From assembly GCF_027484205.1 (NCBI RefSeq), contig NZ_JAIXUB010000013.1, positions 124,001 through 188,000 of the forward strand: a stretch of 64,000 nt of DNA. The letters run 5' to 3'. This DNA comes from Flavobacterium sp. Its GTDB lineage: Bacteria; Bacteroidota; Bacteroidia; Flavobacteriales; Flavobacteriaceae. The position numbers and the translations under genes are program-made. The notes beneath the pieces are model-generated. The model searched no databases. It saw only the letters and a list, made by a program, of their open reading frames with translations, and was not told where the DNA came from. Positions 1-8,771 of this stretch are shown one piece after another (position 1 is the first letter of the stretch; the number at the start of each line of letters is the position of its first letter).

Positions 1-101
1 AAATTTATAACACCAATTCCAGGAAAATCTTCTTGTTTAAATTCTATAATTTGATATTCTTCTTTTGGAATAATTACTCTAAATTCTCTTTCTTCGCTCA
101 T
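1..101 (-). CDS. Hypothetical protein, truncated by window edge (MSEEREFRVIIPKEEYQIIEFKQEDFPGIGVIN...)
   Basis: Open frame on the minus strand from ATG at 101-99 to the window edge; starts about 10 bp beyond repeat copy 1. Confidence 0.55.
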   Translation of the reverse strand, partial: MSEEREFRVIIPKEEYQIIEFKQEDFPGIGVIN

Positions 102-111
102 TTTTCTGAGT

Positions 112-153
112 ATTACTACTAACGTTTCGAAGCTGCAAGAAGTTGCGAACTTC
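112..153 (-). repeat. 42-bp cassette-end-like repeat, copy 1
   Basis: ATTACTACTAACGTTTCGAAGCTGCAAGAAGTTGCGAACTTC; 31/42 identical to 3538-3579, same orientation, downstream of hamB. Confidence 0.7.
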
Positions 154-257
154 ATTCACTGACAATTACAAATATAGACAAAGCTTTGATTCAACAATAA
201 CCATTACGGATAAATAATAAGCCTAGCAATTTCGTTAAACGGTTCTTGATAGCAGTT

Positions 258-2726
258 TTAATTTAGATATTTCCTTATCTCAAACTTAAATAATTCTGAT
301 TGATTTTCTAAATAGTTATTAAACTCTTTTTTTGCATTAAGGTTACCATTTTTGTCAAGATAAAGATTTTTCATTTCTCCATCTTCATTTATTTGTTTTA
401 TTAAGTTTATGCTTAAACCAAACCTAACTAAATCTATTAATTTTTTTTCAGTGGTTCCATAAATATATAATAAATAATATTCCTCAGATATTATATCAAA
501 ATCATATAAGAAAATGATTAACTTATTTAATTTAAAACTCACAAAATCTTCTTCTATTTTTAATTTTACAATTGCTAAATTTATTAATTCTTTATCTTTT
601 TTATTTGAAAGGTTTATATAAACTTCTCTATTATATTTGTTGTTTTTATATTTTTCAGAAATTCTAATCTCGTCACCATAAGTTTCTCCAATAAATAAAA
701 AGGGATCATTAGAATTCGCTTTTTCTTTAAAATATTTGAAAGTTGAATTTATGCGTTCATTCAAAGCTTGCTTTTGTGTTATTTCTAAAAAATAGTTATA
801 ATAATTTGTTGCTTTATCGTTTTTTAGACGTTCAACTTCAAAATCTCTAATATTCTCTACATTGTTCTTGATGAGTATATTATTTATAATATCTACTACT
901 TTAATTGAAAATTCAAACTTAAAAACATCAATATTTTTAATAATATTTTCACAGGCAACTTCTAAATCATAGAAAAAGTCATCTATTGAGTTTTCAATAA
1001 AGTACTTTTTTAAAAAGTCTTTCCTATTTGATGGTTTAATTAAAATAAATTCAGAAGATGAAATAATAATTGTATCTTCTTTTTCATGTTTTTCTTTTCT
1101 CGCTTCACTTAATTTTAGTTTTTCAATTTCATAATTTTCAATTAATGGGTTTTCAATTTTATCTTCAAAGCTTTGATTTCTTAATAATTCAATTGTTTTT
1201 CTAATATCTCTAGCTCCTTGAAATGGTTCACTATTTAAGAAATGAATTTTTGAAATTAGTTGATTTAAATTATTGCTGTTAAAAACATAATTCAATCTGT
1301 TAACTCTACCAATGAGATTTATCAATTCTTTTCCTTTCATTTCATTTGCCCTTGAAGATGTAATGAAAATGGTTTCAATAGGTAAGTTAATGCCTTCAAG
1401 TATTACTTGATTTGCAATAATATATTTAATTTCAGCAATTGTTTTAAATTGAAATTCTAAATACTCTTTTATAATATTTGGAATTTTAGCATGAATATAA
1501 ACTATTCCTTTTTCTAACAATTCAACTGCATAAAATGAATTATGAACTTCTTTTCTTAGTGTATTAATTACATTTAATATCTTTTCATTTTTTATTGGTT
1601 TTTCATTCTTGAATAAACCCAAAGATAATTCTTGAATTTTTTTTGGTTTATGATGATAAATGAAATTCTTGCTCTTTGAATTTTTGATTATATAGTCATA
1701 AAAATTAGTTTTAATATTTAAGTCAATATATTTATGTGTAAATTTATCATAAAGAAAGCTTTTAAATTTATGATATAAGTAAACTTCAGAAGCCTTTAAA
1801 TCATAATTTATTTTTCTTGTATAGACAGTTGTTTCATCAATAGTTTTAATCTTTAAATTATCAGTTTCATCTATTAATGGAGATAAATAAATAATTTTTT
1901 GTTTTTGATTTTTGAAAAAATTTAATTGAATTAATCTGGAGAGTATATAACTTCTTGAATCTCTTTCAAGTATTTTATGTGCTTCATCAATAAATATAAT
2001 ATCAAAGAAAGCTTTTTCATTATTATTTAAGATTCTTGTAGCTCTTTCCTGAGTTAATATACCAATAAATTTTGTTTCACCTTGATACATCTCATCATGA
2101 AGAATTAATTTATATGATAAATTTAATTTTTTTATATCATTATAAGTTTGAAGTAACAGTGATTTTGTTGGAACAATTATTCCGATTCTTGAATACTCAA
2201 ATTTTTTGATGTAATCTTTAATTAGTGAACTTTTACCATAAGATGTAGGAGCAATATATGCAATGTTTTTTGAGTAATTATTCTGTAATATTGATTTTAC
2301 TGATTTGTTTTGTTCAAGGGATTCAATGTAGTTTTCGGATGATTTATAATTATTATCTATTATTTTATTTAAATATAAGTCTGCAAAATTGTTTTCTTCA
2401 AATTCAATTAATTTATTTTTTAAAATGTAACTTGATATTGGGTAAAATCCAATTTGCAAACAAATATCATATAATGGTTTATAATCATTAAATAAAATTG
2501 AATATTTTAAAATTATATAATAACCAAGCTTAAAATAAGTTTTATATCGTTTGTCATTTTCATAAAATTTAAAAAGTATAATTGCACAAGAAAGTAAGTA
2601 CTCTTTTTCGGAATCATCAAAATCCTTGTTTTCAAGATTTAGTTTTTGAAATGTCGCTTGAAAAAATTTATCTTTTTTTAGATTTGATAACTGGAGTTTT
2701 TCTCGATTTTGATCTTTTCTATTCAT
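258..2726 (-). CDS. hamB: HamB-like superfamily 2 DEAD/DEAH helicase (Hachiman system)
   Basis: Walker A-like APTSYGKS, DEAH box (IFIDEAHKI), motif VI-like NLIGRVNRL; overlaps the HamA-like gene by 8 bp. Confidence 0.8.
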   Translation of the reverse strand: MNRKDQNREKLQLSNLKKDKFFQATFQKLNLENKDFDDSEKEYLLSCAIILFKFYENDKRYKTYFKLGYYIILKYSILFNDYKPLYDICLQIGFYPISSYILKNKLIEFEENNFADLYLNKIIDNNYKSSENYIESLEQNKSVKSILQNNYSKNIAYIAPTSYGKSSLIKDYIKKFEYSRIGIIVPTKSLLLQTYNDIKKLNLSYKLILHDEMYQGETKFIGILTQERATRILNNNEKAFFDIIFIDEAHKILERDSRSYILSRLIQLNFFKNQKQKIIYLSPLIDETDNLKIKTIDETTVYTRKINYDLKASEVYLYHKFKSFLYDKFTHKYIDLNIKTNFYDYIIKNSKSKNFIYHHKPKKIQELSLGLFKNEKPIKNEKILNVINTLRKEVHNSFYAVELLEKGIVYIHAKIPNIIKEYLEFQFKTIAEIKYIIANQVILEGINLPIETIFITSSRANEMKGKELINLIGRVNRLNYVFNSNNLNQLISKIHFLNSEPFQGARDIRKTIELLRNQSFEDKIENPLIENYEIEKLKLSEARKEKHEKEDTIIISSSEFILIKPSNRKDFLKKYFIENSIDDFFYDLEVACENIIKNIDVFKFEFSIKVVDIINNILIKNNVENIRDFEVERLKNDKATNYYNYFLEITQKQALNERINSTFKYFKEKANSNDPFLFIGETYGDEIRISEKYKNNKYNREVYINLSNKKDKELINLAIVKLKIEEDFVSFKLNKLIIFLYDFDIISEEYYLLYIYGTTEKKLIDLVRFGLSINLIKQINEDGEMKNLYLDKNGNLNAKKEFNNYLENQSELFKFEIRKYLN

Positions 2727-3477
2727 TTATAAATTTTAAAAAATCTTCAATACTTTTTTTATTAATACAAATGACATTAATTTTTCTTGCATTGTATTTC
2801 TTGACTAATAATTCAATTTTTTTTTTTAAATCATCTACATCAATTAATTCCCATTTATCATACATATATATTGTAGAACTTGGAATAATATTAAAATTCG
2901 AAATATTGTGATATACTTTATTTACATAATCTTTAGAATATGATTTTATGTTCTCAACTAAACTCTTGTTGCGATTAATAGAATAATTATTTGCATGAAT
3001 AATTGCATTTTTCCATGGATTGTTCGTAGTGTTTTCTCCTTCAATTTTTTTCTTTACATCATTGTAAGATAAACTAATATTTTCATTGTGATTTGACAAA
3101 GTATTTGGCAAAGTTGATTTACTCTCATAAATCCAAAATTCATTTTCATTTAGATAAAGTCCATCAAAACCTTTTTTTGGACCTTTTTCTTCTAAATTCC
3201 TAAATAAAAAATGTTGTTCATGATTTTTATTTCTTAAGTAAAGATGACAAATAAATTCTGAAACAAATCCGTAAATCAATCTATCATCTTTTTTATTTTT
3301 AAACCAATCTTGTAATTCAATTTTAACAGTTGGAAAATCATCTTCTTCATTATCTCCATTCCAAATTTTACAAATATCTTTTTTGATTACTTTCAAAACA
3401 TCCTCTGAATAATACTCAATATTGATAAAATTTAATGTCGTTTTTTTATCCAATTCTATTACTGTCTCATTAAACAT
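2719..3477 (-). CDS. hamA: HamA-like DUF1837 nuclease (Hachiman system)
   Basis: 252 aa with PD-(D/E)XK-like GFDGLYLNENEFWIYESKS; directly upstream of and overlapping the helicase gene. Confidence 0.78.
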   Translation of the reverse strand: MFNETVIELDKKTTLNFINIEYYSEDVLKVIKKDICKIWNGDNEEDDFPTVKIELQDWFKNKKDDRLIYGFVSEFICHLYLRNKNHEQHFLFRNLEEKGPKKGFDGLYLNENEFWIYESKSTLPNTLSNHNENISLSYNDVKKKIEGENTTNNPWKNAIIHANNYSINRNKSLVENIKSYSKDYVNKVYHNISNFNIIPSSTIYMYDKWELIDVDDLKKKIELLVKKYNARKINVICINKKSIEDFLKFINE

Positions 3478-3537
3478 TCAAATGTAGTTTATTAGATTAT
3501 TATTGAGAATCTTGAATTTTAGCACGGTTTTCAAAAA

Positions 3538-3579
3538 ATTGCTACAAACGTTCCGGCGCTTGGCGAGGTTGCGAACTTT
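3538..3579 (-). repeat. 42-bp cassette-end-like repeat, copy 2
   Basis: ATTGCTACAAACGTTCCGGCGCTTGGCGAGGTTGCGAACTTT; related to 112-153, same orientation, downstream of the CBS-HEPN gene. Confidence 0.7.
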
Positions 3580-3678
3580 GGAACCGATTATTTTCTATCA
3601 AAGATAAAATTTCTCGCGAGAAATAAACTTGTATTTACTACAAAATTCAAAATCTTGCAAAACGACTGTTAATTTAAT

Positions 3679-4689
3679 TTAACAATTTTTCAAGAAATCC
3701 ATTAGAAAAACTGACATACATCTCAATTTTTTTAATTCAACATCTGAAATTTTATCAGGATGAAAATGCATAACTCCATTTCTTATTTTTCTAATTTCTT
3801 CTAATTCATTTACGAAATCTGATTTTACAAAAGGTAAGCCTAATAAAGTCCACATTTCGTTATTTTCAATAACACGTAAATATTCGCCAAATGTCATATC
3901 ACTAATTGAATCAATTTTTCTTGTCGAATCTTGAACAGTTAATAGTTTCAAAATATCATCGTGAATAATTTTGTCGTTTAGTATTAAACGAATAAAATTT
4001 TCAATCTGTTCTAATAATATGTATGGTTCAATTTGTTCAAGAAACTCTTCGTTTAAATCAAATGGTGTAACAGGACCAAGTATTTTTTTGTCTTTACTTA
4101 AAACAAAAATCATTTCGGTTTTAATGACTTCTTTTATTGCATCAAATAATGGAGTGTCTTCTGGTAAAACTTTATAATCATTTGTCATAAAGTCTTTTAC
4201 TAAATTAGATTTTTTTTTAGCAATTAAACCTTTTGCTATGGATTGCCAACTAATTATTCCTAAAATTGCTCTTTCATCATTCATAACTGGTAATTGTGAA
4301 TAATCATTTTTCCACATTAAATGATATGCCTTTTCTAAATTACTTTCTTTTGTAATAGATAATGGAGTTTGAGCAGCTGCTTTTAGAACAGATAGTCGAT
4401 TAATTGGATCAAATTTTTCTTCTTCATTTTCGTCAGCTACCTTTCCATTTTTAATTTTGGCTTTATCCATTTCTTTTAATTCAATCATTTCATCTATCCA
4501 ACCATTTTGATAATTAGGAACTACCATCATTTTCTCATTATGAAGAAAATTATTTATGCGCCAAACATTTCCACTTGTTCTTTTTTCGTAACAATCAAAT
4601 AACCAAATAAAATTTCTTATAGTCATAGTTTCTGACTTTCCTTGTTTTTTTATTTGATTTATTAATTCTATAAATTGTGGTCTAGGCAT
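3679..4689 (-). CDS. CBS-domain pair protein with N-terminal wHTH-like region and C-terminal HEPN-like domain
   Basis: Two CBS-like units (LSITKESNLEKAYHLMWKNDYSQLPVMND... and FMTNDYKVLPEDTPLFDAIKEV...); C-terminal EIRKIRNGVMHF fits the HEPN RNxxxH motif. Confidence 0.75.
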   Translation of the reverse strand: MPRPQFIELINQIKKQGKSETMTIRNFIWLFDCYEKRTSGNVWRINNFLHNEKMMVVPNYQNGWIDEMIELKEMDKAKIKNGKVADENEEEKFDPINRLSVLKAAAQTPLSITKESNLEKAYHLMWKNDYSQLPVMNDERAILGIISWQSIAKGLIAKKKSNLVKDFMTNDYKVLPEDTPLFDAIKEVIKTEMIFVLSKDKKILGPVTPFDLNEEFLEQIEPYILLEQIENFIRLILNDKIIHDDILKLLTVQDSTRKIDSISDMTFGEYLRVIENNEMWTLLGLPFVKSDFVNELEEIRKIRNGVMHFHPDKISDVELKKLRCMSVFLMDFLKNC

Positions 4690-4821
4690 TTTTCAAGTTT
4701 TTTTTAGGTAAAATTACTGGTAACAATTGTATATCTACGATTCATCATACAGAGTCACCAAAAAACAAAACTTCATGTAAAATAAATCTTTCCAAATGTA
4801 ACCAATTCCTACAAACAAAAA

Positions 4822-5202
4822 CTACGTAGAAATACTGATTTTTTTCTTCGCTTTCACAAAATAAATGACCGCTAAAACCAAAAACGGTAAAGTAGAAAAA
4901 ATGATTTTAAAATTTGAACTAAGAATGCCAACGATAGCAAAGAACAATACTAAAAACCCTAAAAGCAGTACAGCTAAAGTATTGAGTTTTCTGTTTATTT
5001 TTGGTAGAAGAGCTCCAAAAAGTAATATCATTTGGGTTGCTAATCCTAATAAAATAATAGGATGTGTGAAGTTGCTTATCCAATTTTCGGTTTTGGTAAA
5101 AATTTCTTTTTCTGCTTCAAAAACATACATCGAATGGTTAGGCCATTCTAAGTAACAAAATTGGAATGCGATTAACAATCCTAAATTGAGTAAGCGTTTC
5201 AT
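4822..5202 (-). CDS. Small multi-pass membrane protein
   Basis: 126 aa with about four hydrophobic segments; 2-bp gap to the upstream hydrolase gene. Confidence 0.6.
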   Translation of the reverse strand: MKRLLNLGLLIAFQFCYLEWPNHSMYVFEAEKEIFTKTENWISNFTHPIILLGLATQMILLFGALLPKINRKLNTLAVLLLGFLVLFFAIVGILSSNFKIIFSTLPFLVLAVIYFVKAKKKISIST

Positions 5203-5204
5203 TT

Positions 5205-5882
5205 TTAATCTTTCAAAAAGGGTAGAAGTAGTGCTTCCATTTTTTTATAACCTGCTACATTAGGATGTACGCCATCTTCGCCATATTTTTTTTGCAAACC
5301 TTTGTTGTCGTCCACCATGGAAGCATAATAATCAACGTAGGCAATGTTGTGTTTTTTGGCATACGTTTCAATCATTTCGTTCAGTTCAATGACTTTGTAC
5401 GCAGGTTGTAATTTTGGATTCCAATAAAAAGCATTCGCAGGAAGTACAGAGCAAAGAATGACCTTAATTTTATGAGTTTGTGCTAATTCGGTCATGGAAA
5501 TAATATTGTCCATAATTTGCTGAATCGTAATTGGTCCAGTGTTTTCGGCAATGTCATTAATTCCGGCTAAAATAACCACTTTTGAAGGTTTCAAATCAAT
5601 GACATCTTGACGAAATCGCAACAACATTTGAGGCGTTGTTTGTCCGCTAATTCCTCTGTTTATAAATTCGTTAGCACTAAAAAAAGTACTGTCGTTTGAT
5701 TTCCAAAATTCCGTAATGGAATCACCCATAAAAACAACTCTTTTTGAAGAAGGAGTAAGGCTTTGGTTTTCTTTTTCATACTTTTTTAAGTTGGCCCAAT
5801 CTGTATTCATAGCATTTTGCGAAAAAGAAGTTGTTGAAATAGTTACTATTAATAATTTCAGTAATTTTAATTTTAAACGCAT
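5205..5882 (-). CDS. SGNH/GDSL-type esterase/lipase, secreted
   Basis: VVFMGDSITEFW (block I), LAGINDI (block III), DGVHPN (block V), N-terminal signal peptide. Confidence 0.88.
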   Translation of the reverse strand: MRLKLKLLKLLIVTISTTSFSQNAMNTDWANLKKYEKENQSLTPSSKRVVFMGDSITEFWKSNDSTFFSANEFINRGISGQTTPQMLLRFRQDVIDLKPSKVVILAGINDIAENTGPITIQQIMDNIISMTELAQTHKIKVILCSVLPANAFYWNPKLQPAYKVIELNEMIETYAKKHNIAYVDYYASMVDDNKGLQKKYGEDGVHPNVAGYKKMEALLLPFLKD

Positions 5883-6048
5883 AGATACATAGTTTTTTTT
5901 TTAATTAATTTAGAACATAATAGAAATTTATTTTTTCACATAGACTACGAAACCTATATAAAGCAAATCACTTTTAATGTTGTATTTTTTCTATGTTTCC
6001 ATATGTTTAAATAGTATTTAAACAGAATTTTCAATTTTATATAAATTA

Positions 6049-6645
6049 TTATTTTATACCTAAACGACTTTTTAGTTTTAGAAACAACAAGGCAATGGTA
6101 AAAGCATCGTCAGTAGTGGAAATACGCTCGGTTTTTGTAATTTTAAAAAGCGAACTCAACTCATCAAGTGAAAAGTTTTTATCGTTAATATCGTGCAATT
6201 TTTTATACATAACTTCGACATCAAGCGCTTCGTTTTTTAATCGTCCGCAAGATAACTTATCCAAAACTTCATTAATCATTTCTACATCAAAATGAATGCG
6301 ATGTCCAACCAAAGTTGCGTTTCCAATATAATTGATAAAACTTTCAATAGCAGCAGGTTCGGCAAGTTTTGGCATACTACTTTCCAACAAAAAGTCATTA
6401 GTAATTCCGTTATCGTGCAAATATTTATATTGCGGAATGGCTACTTCAAAAGTATCACCAATAATGATATTATCGTTTACAACAGCAATTGCACCAAAAG
6501 ATAAAATAACATCTTTACTTGGATTCAATCCAGAAGTTTCTACACTTAAAGCCACGAATCTATTGGATTTTTTATCAAATTTTGCTTGATAATTCTTCCA
6601 AAATTCAGGCGATTCTTTAGTTATGTTTTTCAGCCAATCGAGCAT
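6049..6645 (-). CDS. DnaQ-like 3'-5' exonuclease
   Basis: VALSVETSGLNPSKDVILSFGAI (exonuclease I-like, degenerate) and LVGHRIHFDVEMIN; adjacent to the cNMP/CBS/DUF294 gene. Confidence 0.8.
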   Translation of the reverse strand: MLDWLKNITKESPEFWKNYQAKFDKKSNRFVALSVETSGLNPSKDVILSFGAIAVVNDNIIIGDTFEVAIPQYKYLHDNGITNDFLLESSMPKLAEPAAIESFINYIGNATLVGHRIHFDVEMINEVLDKLSCGRLKNEALDVEVMYKKLHDINDKNFSLDELSSLFKITKTERISTTDDAFTIALLFLKLKSRLGIK

Positions 6646-6647
6646 AA

Positions 6648-8561
6648 TTATGAAAATTGTGTAAGTTGAAAACGATCTTTTATTAATTCTTCAAGTTCAC
6701 GCATAGGCGCAAAGGCATTTTTTAGTTTTTCCTTATCGACTTTGTTGATTTCATCAAGATTTATAAATTGTCCAGAATTATCGTTTTTTAAACCTTCTAA
6801 TGTTCTGAACTTAGAAAGCGTTAAAAAAGCTTCTGCACAATTCAAATACACTTCAGAAAACTTAGGATCAATCATTGCTAATTGTTTGTATCTTAAATAA
6901 GTACTGTTTATTCCTTTAATTCCATTACTTAAAATCAGCAATCGTGCGCCATCAATTAAAGGCATTAAAGCACGGGTTTTTATATCAAACTTTCCTTTGT
7001 TTTCGCCTTCTTCCTCAAGATTGAATTTTTTGAAAAAGTTGAGTGGAGTAGGTTTCTTCAAAGCATCATTACCTAAATAATCGTAAAATAATACGTTGTT
7101 TTTAGCATTTTTAAAAATGACTTCCGTAATAGCATCTTCTATTTTTTGGTCACCAAAAGCCATTTCATAATCGAAAAACACACTACTAATTTCACTAGTA
7201 TTTTCACCTGGAGTATTCATCCAACTGCTGTATTGTTTTGACCAATCAGTCAATGACTTACACCAAAGCATATTACTTGAAACGTGACCTTGTGGACATA
7301 AAGGATAACCTACTTTTTCTAAAGTCGCCGTAGTCTTTTTAGACAACTTAATAAAGTAATCTTTTACATCACGATATTTCTCGGCTGCAACATCTTCAAA
7401 AACTAAAATACTATCTTGATCAGAGTATAAAAGTTGTTCTTTTCTACCTTGACTTCCAATGCACAAATAAGCAAATCGGGCTGGAGGTGAACCTAAATCT
7501 AATATTGATAATTCGACAGCACGTTTTATTATTGAAAGTGTGATTTCACCAGCAATACTATTTACATGCGTTAACGGAATGTTCTTATTTAGAGACGATT
7601 GAATAATATCGGTCAATTTATCTCTAACGGTTTTTAATTCTTTAGAAGTTTGAGAACGTTTGATTTCTTTTAATAAAACTCCAGGATTATTGGCTTGAGC
7701 CACAACCAAATCGTGTTCAGAAATAATTCCTTTAACTTCCGATTTGTCTGTTCCGTCATGAGTAACACAAAGGTGCGTGACACCATATTTCAACATCACC
7801 AATTGTGCTTCTGCAACCGAAATATTTTCAGTAACCGAAATCACAGGCGAAGCCATAATTTTATCAATAGTATGCGACATTGGAACGCGACCAGAAGCTA
7901 CTTTTGAGCGAAAATCTTTGTCGGTTACAATACCAATAGGGTAATTTTGATCGGTAATGATAGCGCTATCAACATAGTTTTCTGTCACTAAATTAGCAGC
8001 ATCTTTGATAATGGTTTCTACAGCAATTTTTAAAGGAAATTTATTGTAATTCAGTGATTGGAAATACAACATATCTGATTGATTATCAGTAAATCCAACA
8101 TTATCTGAAACCAAGCCATGGTTTTGATTTTCGGAAGAATTTTTTGTATTTGCAGCAAAACTTTCCAATAAAAAATTTAAAACTTCTTGATTTTGGGCTA
8201 CAAACGGTTTGAAAGTTTCAATAGGAATGGCGTAAACAATACTTTCTTCACGAGCTTTTGCAGTCATTTGGTAGTTATTTTTGGCAAAAAACGGACGTAA
8301 ACCAAAAATATCACCAGCATAACATTTATTTAATAACGTTTCTTCAGCATCAGAAATTACGGTTAAATGAATAATTCCCGAAGCAACTAGATAAAAACTA
8401 TCGTGTAGCTTGTCATTGATTTGAAACAACGATTTATGTTTTTCTAAATTAATAACACGAATGGTATTAGCAATAGTAATCAAATCTTCATAAGGAAGAA
8501 AACTAAATGGTTCGTATTCTTTTAAAAAATCTGCGACACGTTGTGAAATGGCATTACTCAT
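6648..8561 (-). CDS. cNMP-binding / CBS pair / DUF294 nucleotidyltransferase-like protein
   Basis: N-terminal cNMP-binding fold, two CBS motifs, GSQGRKEQLLYSDQDSILVF nucleotidyltransferase-like signature. Confidence 0.88.
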   Translation of the reverse strand: MSNAISQRVADFLKEYEPFSFLPYEDLITIANTIRVINLEKHKSLFQINDKLHDSFYLVASGIIHLTVISDAEETLLNKCYAGDIFGLRPFFAKNNYQMTAKAREESIVYAIPIETFKPFVAQNQEVLNFLLESFAANTKNSSENQNHGLVSDNVGFTDNQSDMLYFQSLNYNKFPLKIAVETIIKDAANLVTENYVDSAIITDQNYPIGIVTDKDFRSKVASGRVPMSHTIDKIMASPVISVTENISVAEAQLVMLKYGVTHLCVTHDGTDKSEVKGIISEHDLVVAQANNPGVLLKEIKRSQTSKELKTVRDKLTDIIQSSLNKNIPLTHVNSIAGEITLSIIKRAVELSILDLGSPPARFAYLCIGSQGRKEQLLYSDQDSILVFEDVAAEKYRDVKDYFIKLSKKTTATLEKVGYPLCPQGHVSSNMLWCKSLTDWSKQYSSWMNTPGENTSEISSVFFDYEMAFGDQKIEDAITEVIFKNAKNNVLFYDYLGNDALKKPTPLNFFKKFNLEEEGENKGKFDIKTRALMPLIDGARLLILSNGIKGINSTYLRYKQLAMIDPKFSEVYLNCAEAFLTLSKFRTLEGLKNDNSGQFINLDEINKVDKEKLKNAFAPMRELEELIKDRFQLTQFS

Positions 8562-8771
8562 AGAAAGTTATTTTTATAAAAATAGAAAAAAGAATTCAGA
8601 TACAAATGTAATAAAGATATAGATTGTATTGTAAACGTTTTTTGTAGTTTTAAAACTATATTTAAAAGGATTATTACAAAACGGTGTAGTGCTTTTGAAA
8701 AACTATATTTTACATAATATAAATTATAGTGCAAATAGATAAATTTATCAATATGTGATAAATTCAGTGTT

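Noticed and set aside
2258-2911. Plus-strand ORFs 2258-2491 and 2582-2911
   Set aside because: Antisense to well-supported hamA/hamB; low-complexity hydrophobic translations from AT-rich DNA.
3971-4177. Plus-strand ORF of 68 aa
   Set aside because: Antisense to the CBS-HEPN gene; no motif.
258-4689. Prophage or transposon boundary around the defence genes
   Set aside because: No phage structural gene, transposase, integrase or tRNA target seen; cassette-like repeats explain the boundaries better.
4865-5155. Plus-strand 96-aa ORF
   Set aside because: Antisense shadow of the membrane protein at 4822-5202.
5900-6030. Possible further word hairpin (CACATAGACTACGAAAC / CTATGTTTCCATATG)
   Set aside because: Arms too degenerate and period unclear; not strong enough to list.
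6095-6589. Three plus-strand ORFs over the exonuclease gene
   Set aside because: Antisense, mutually overlapping, no recognisable family.
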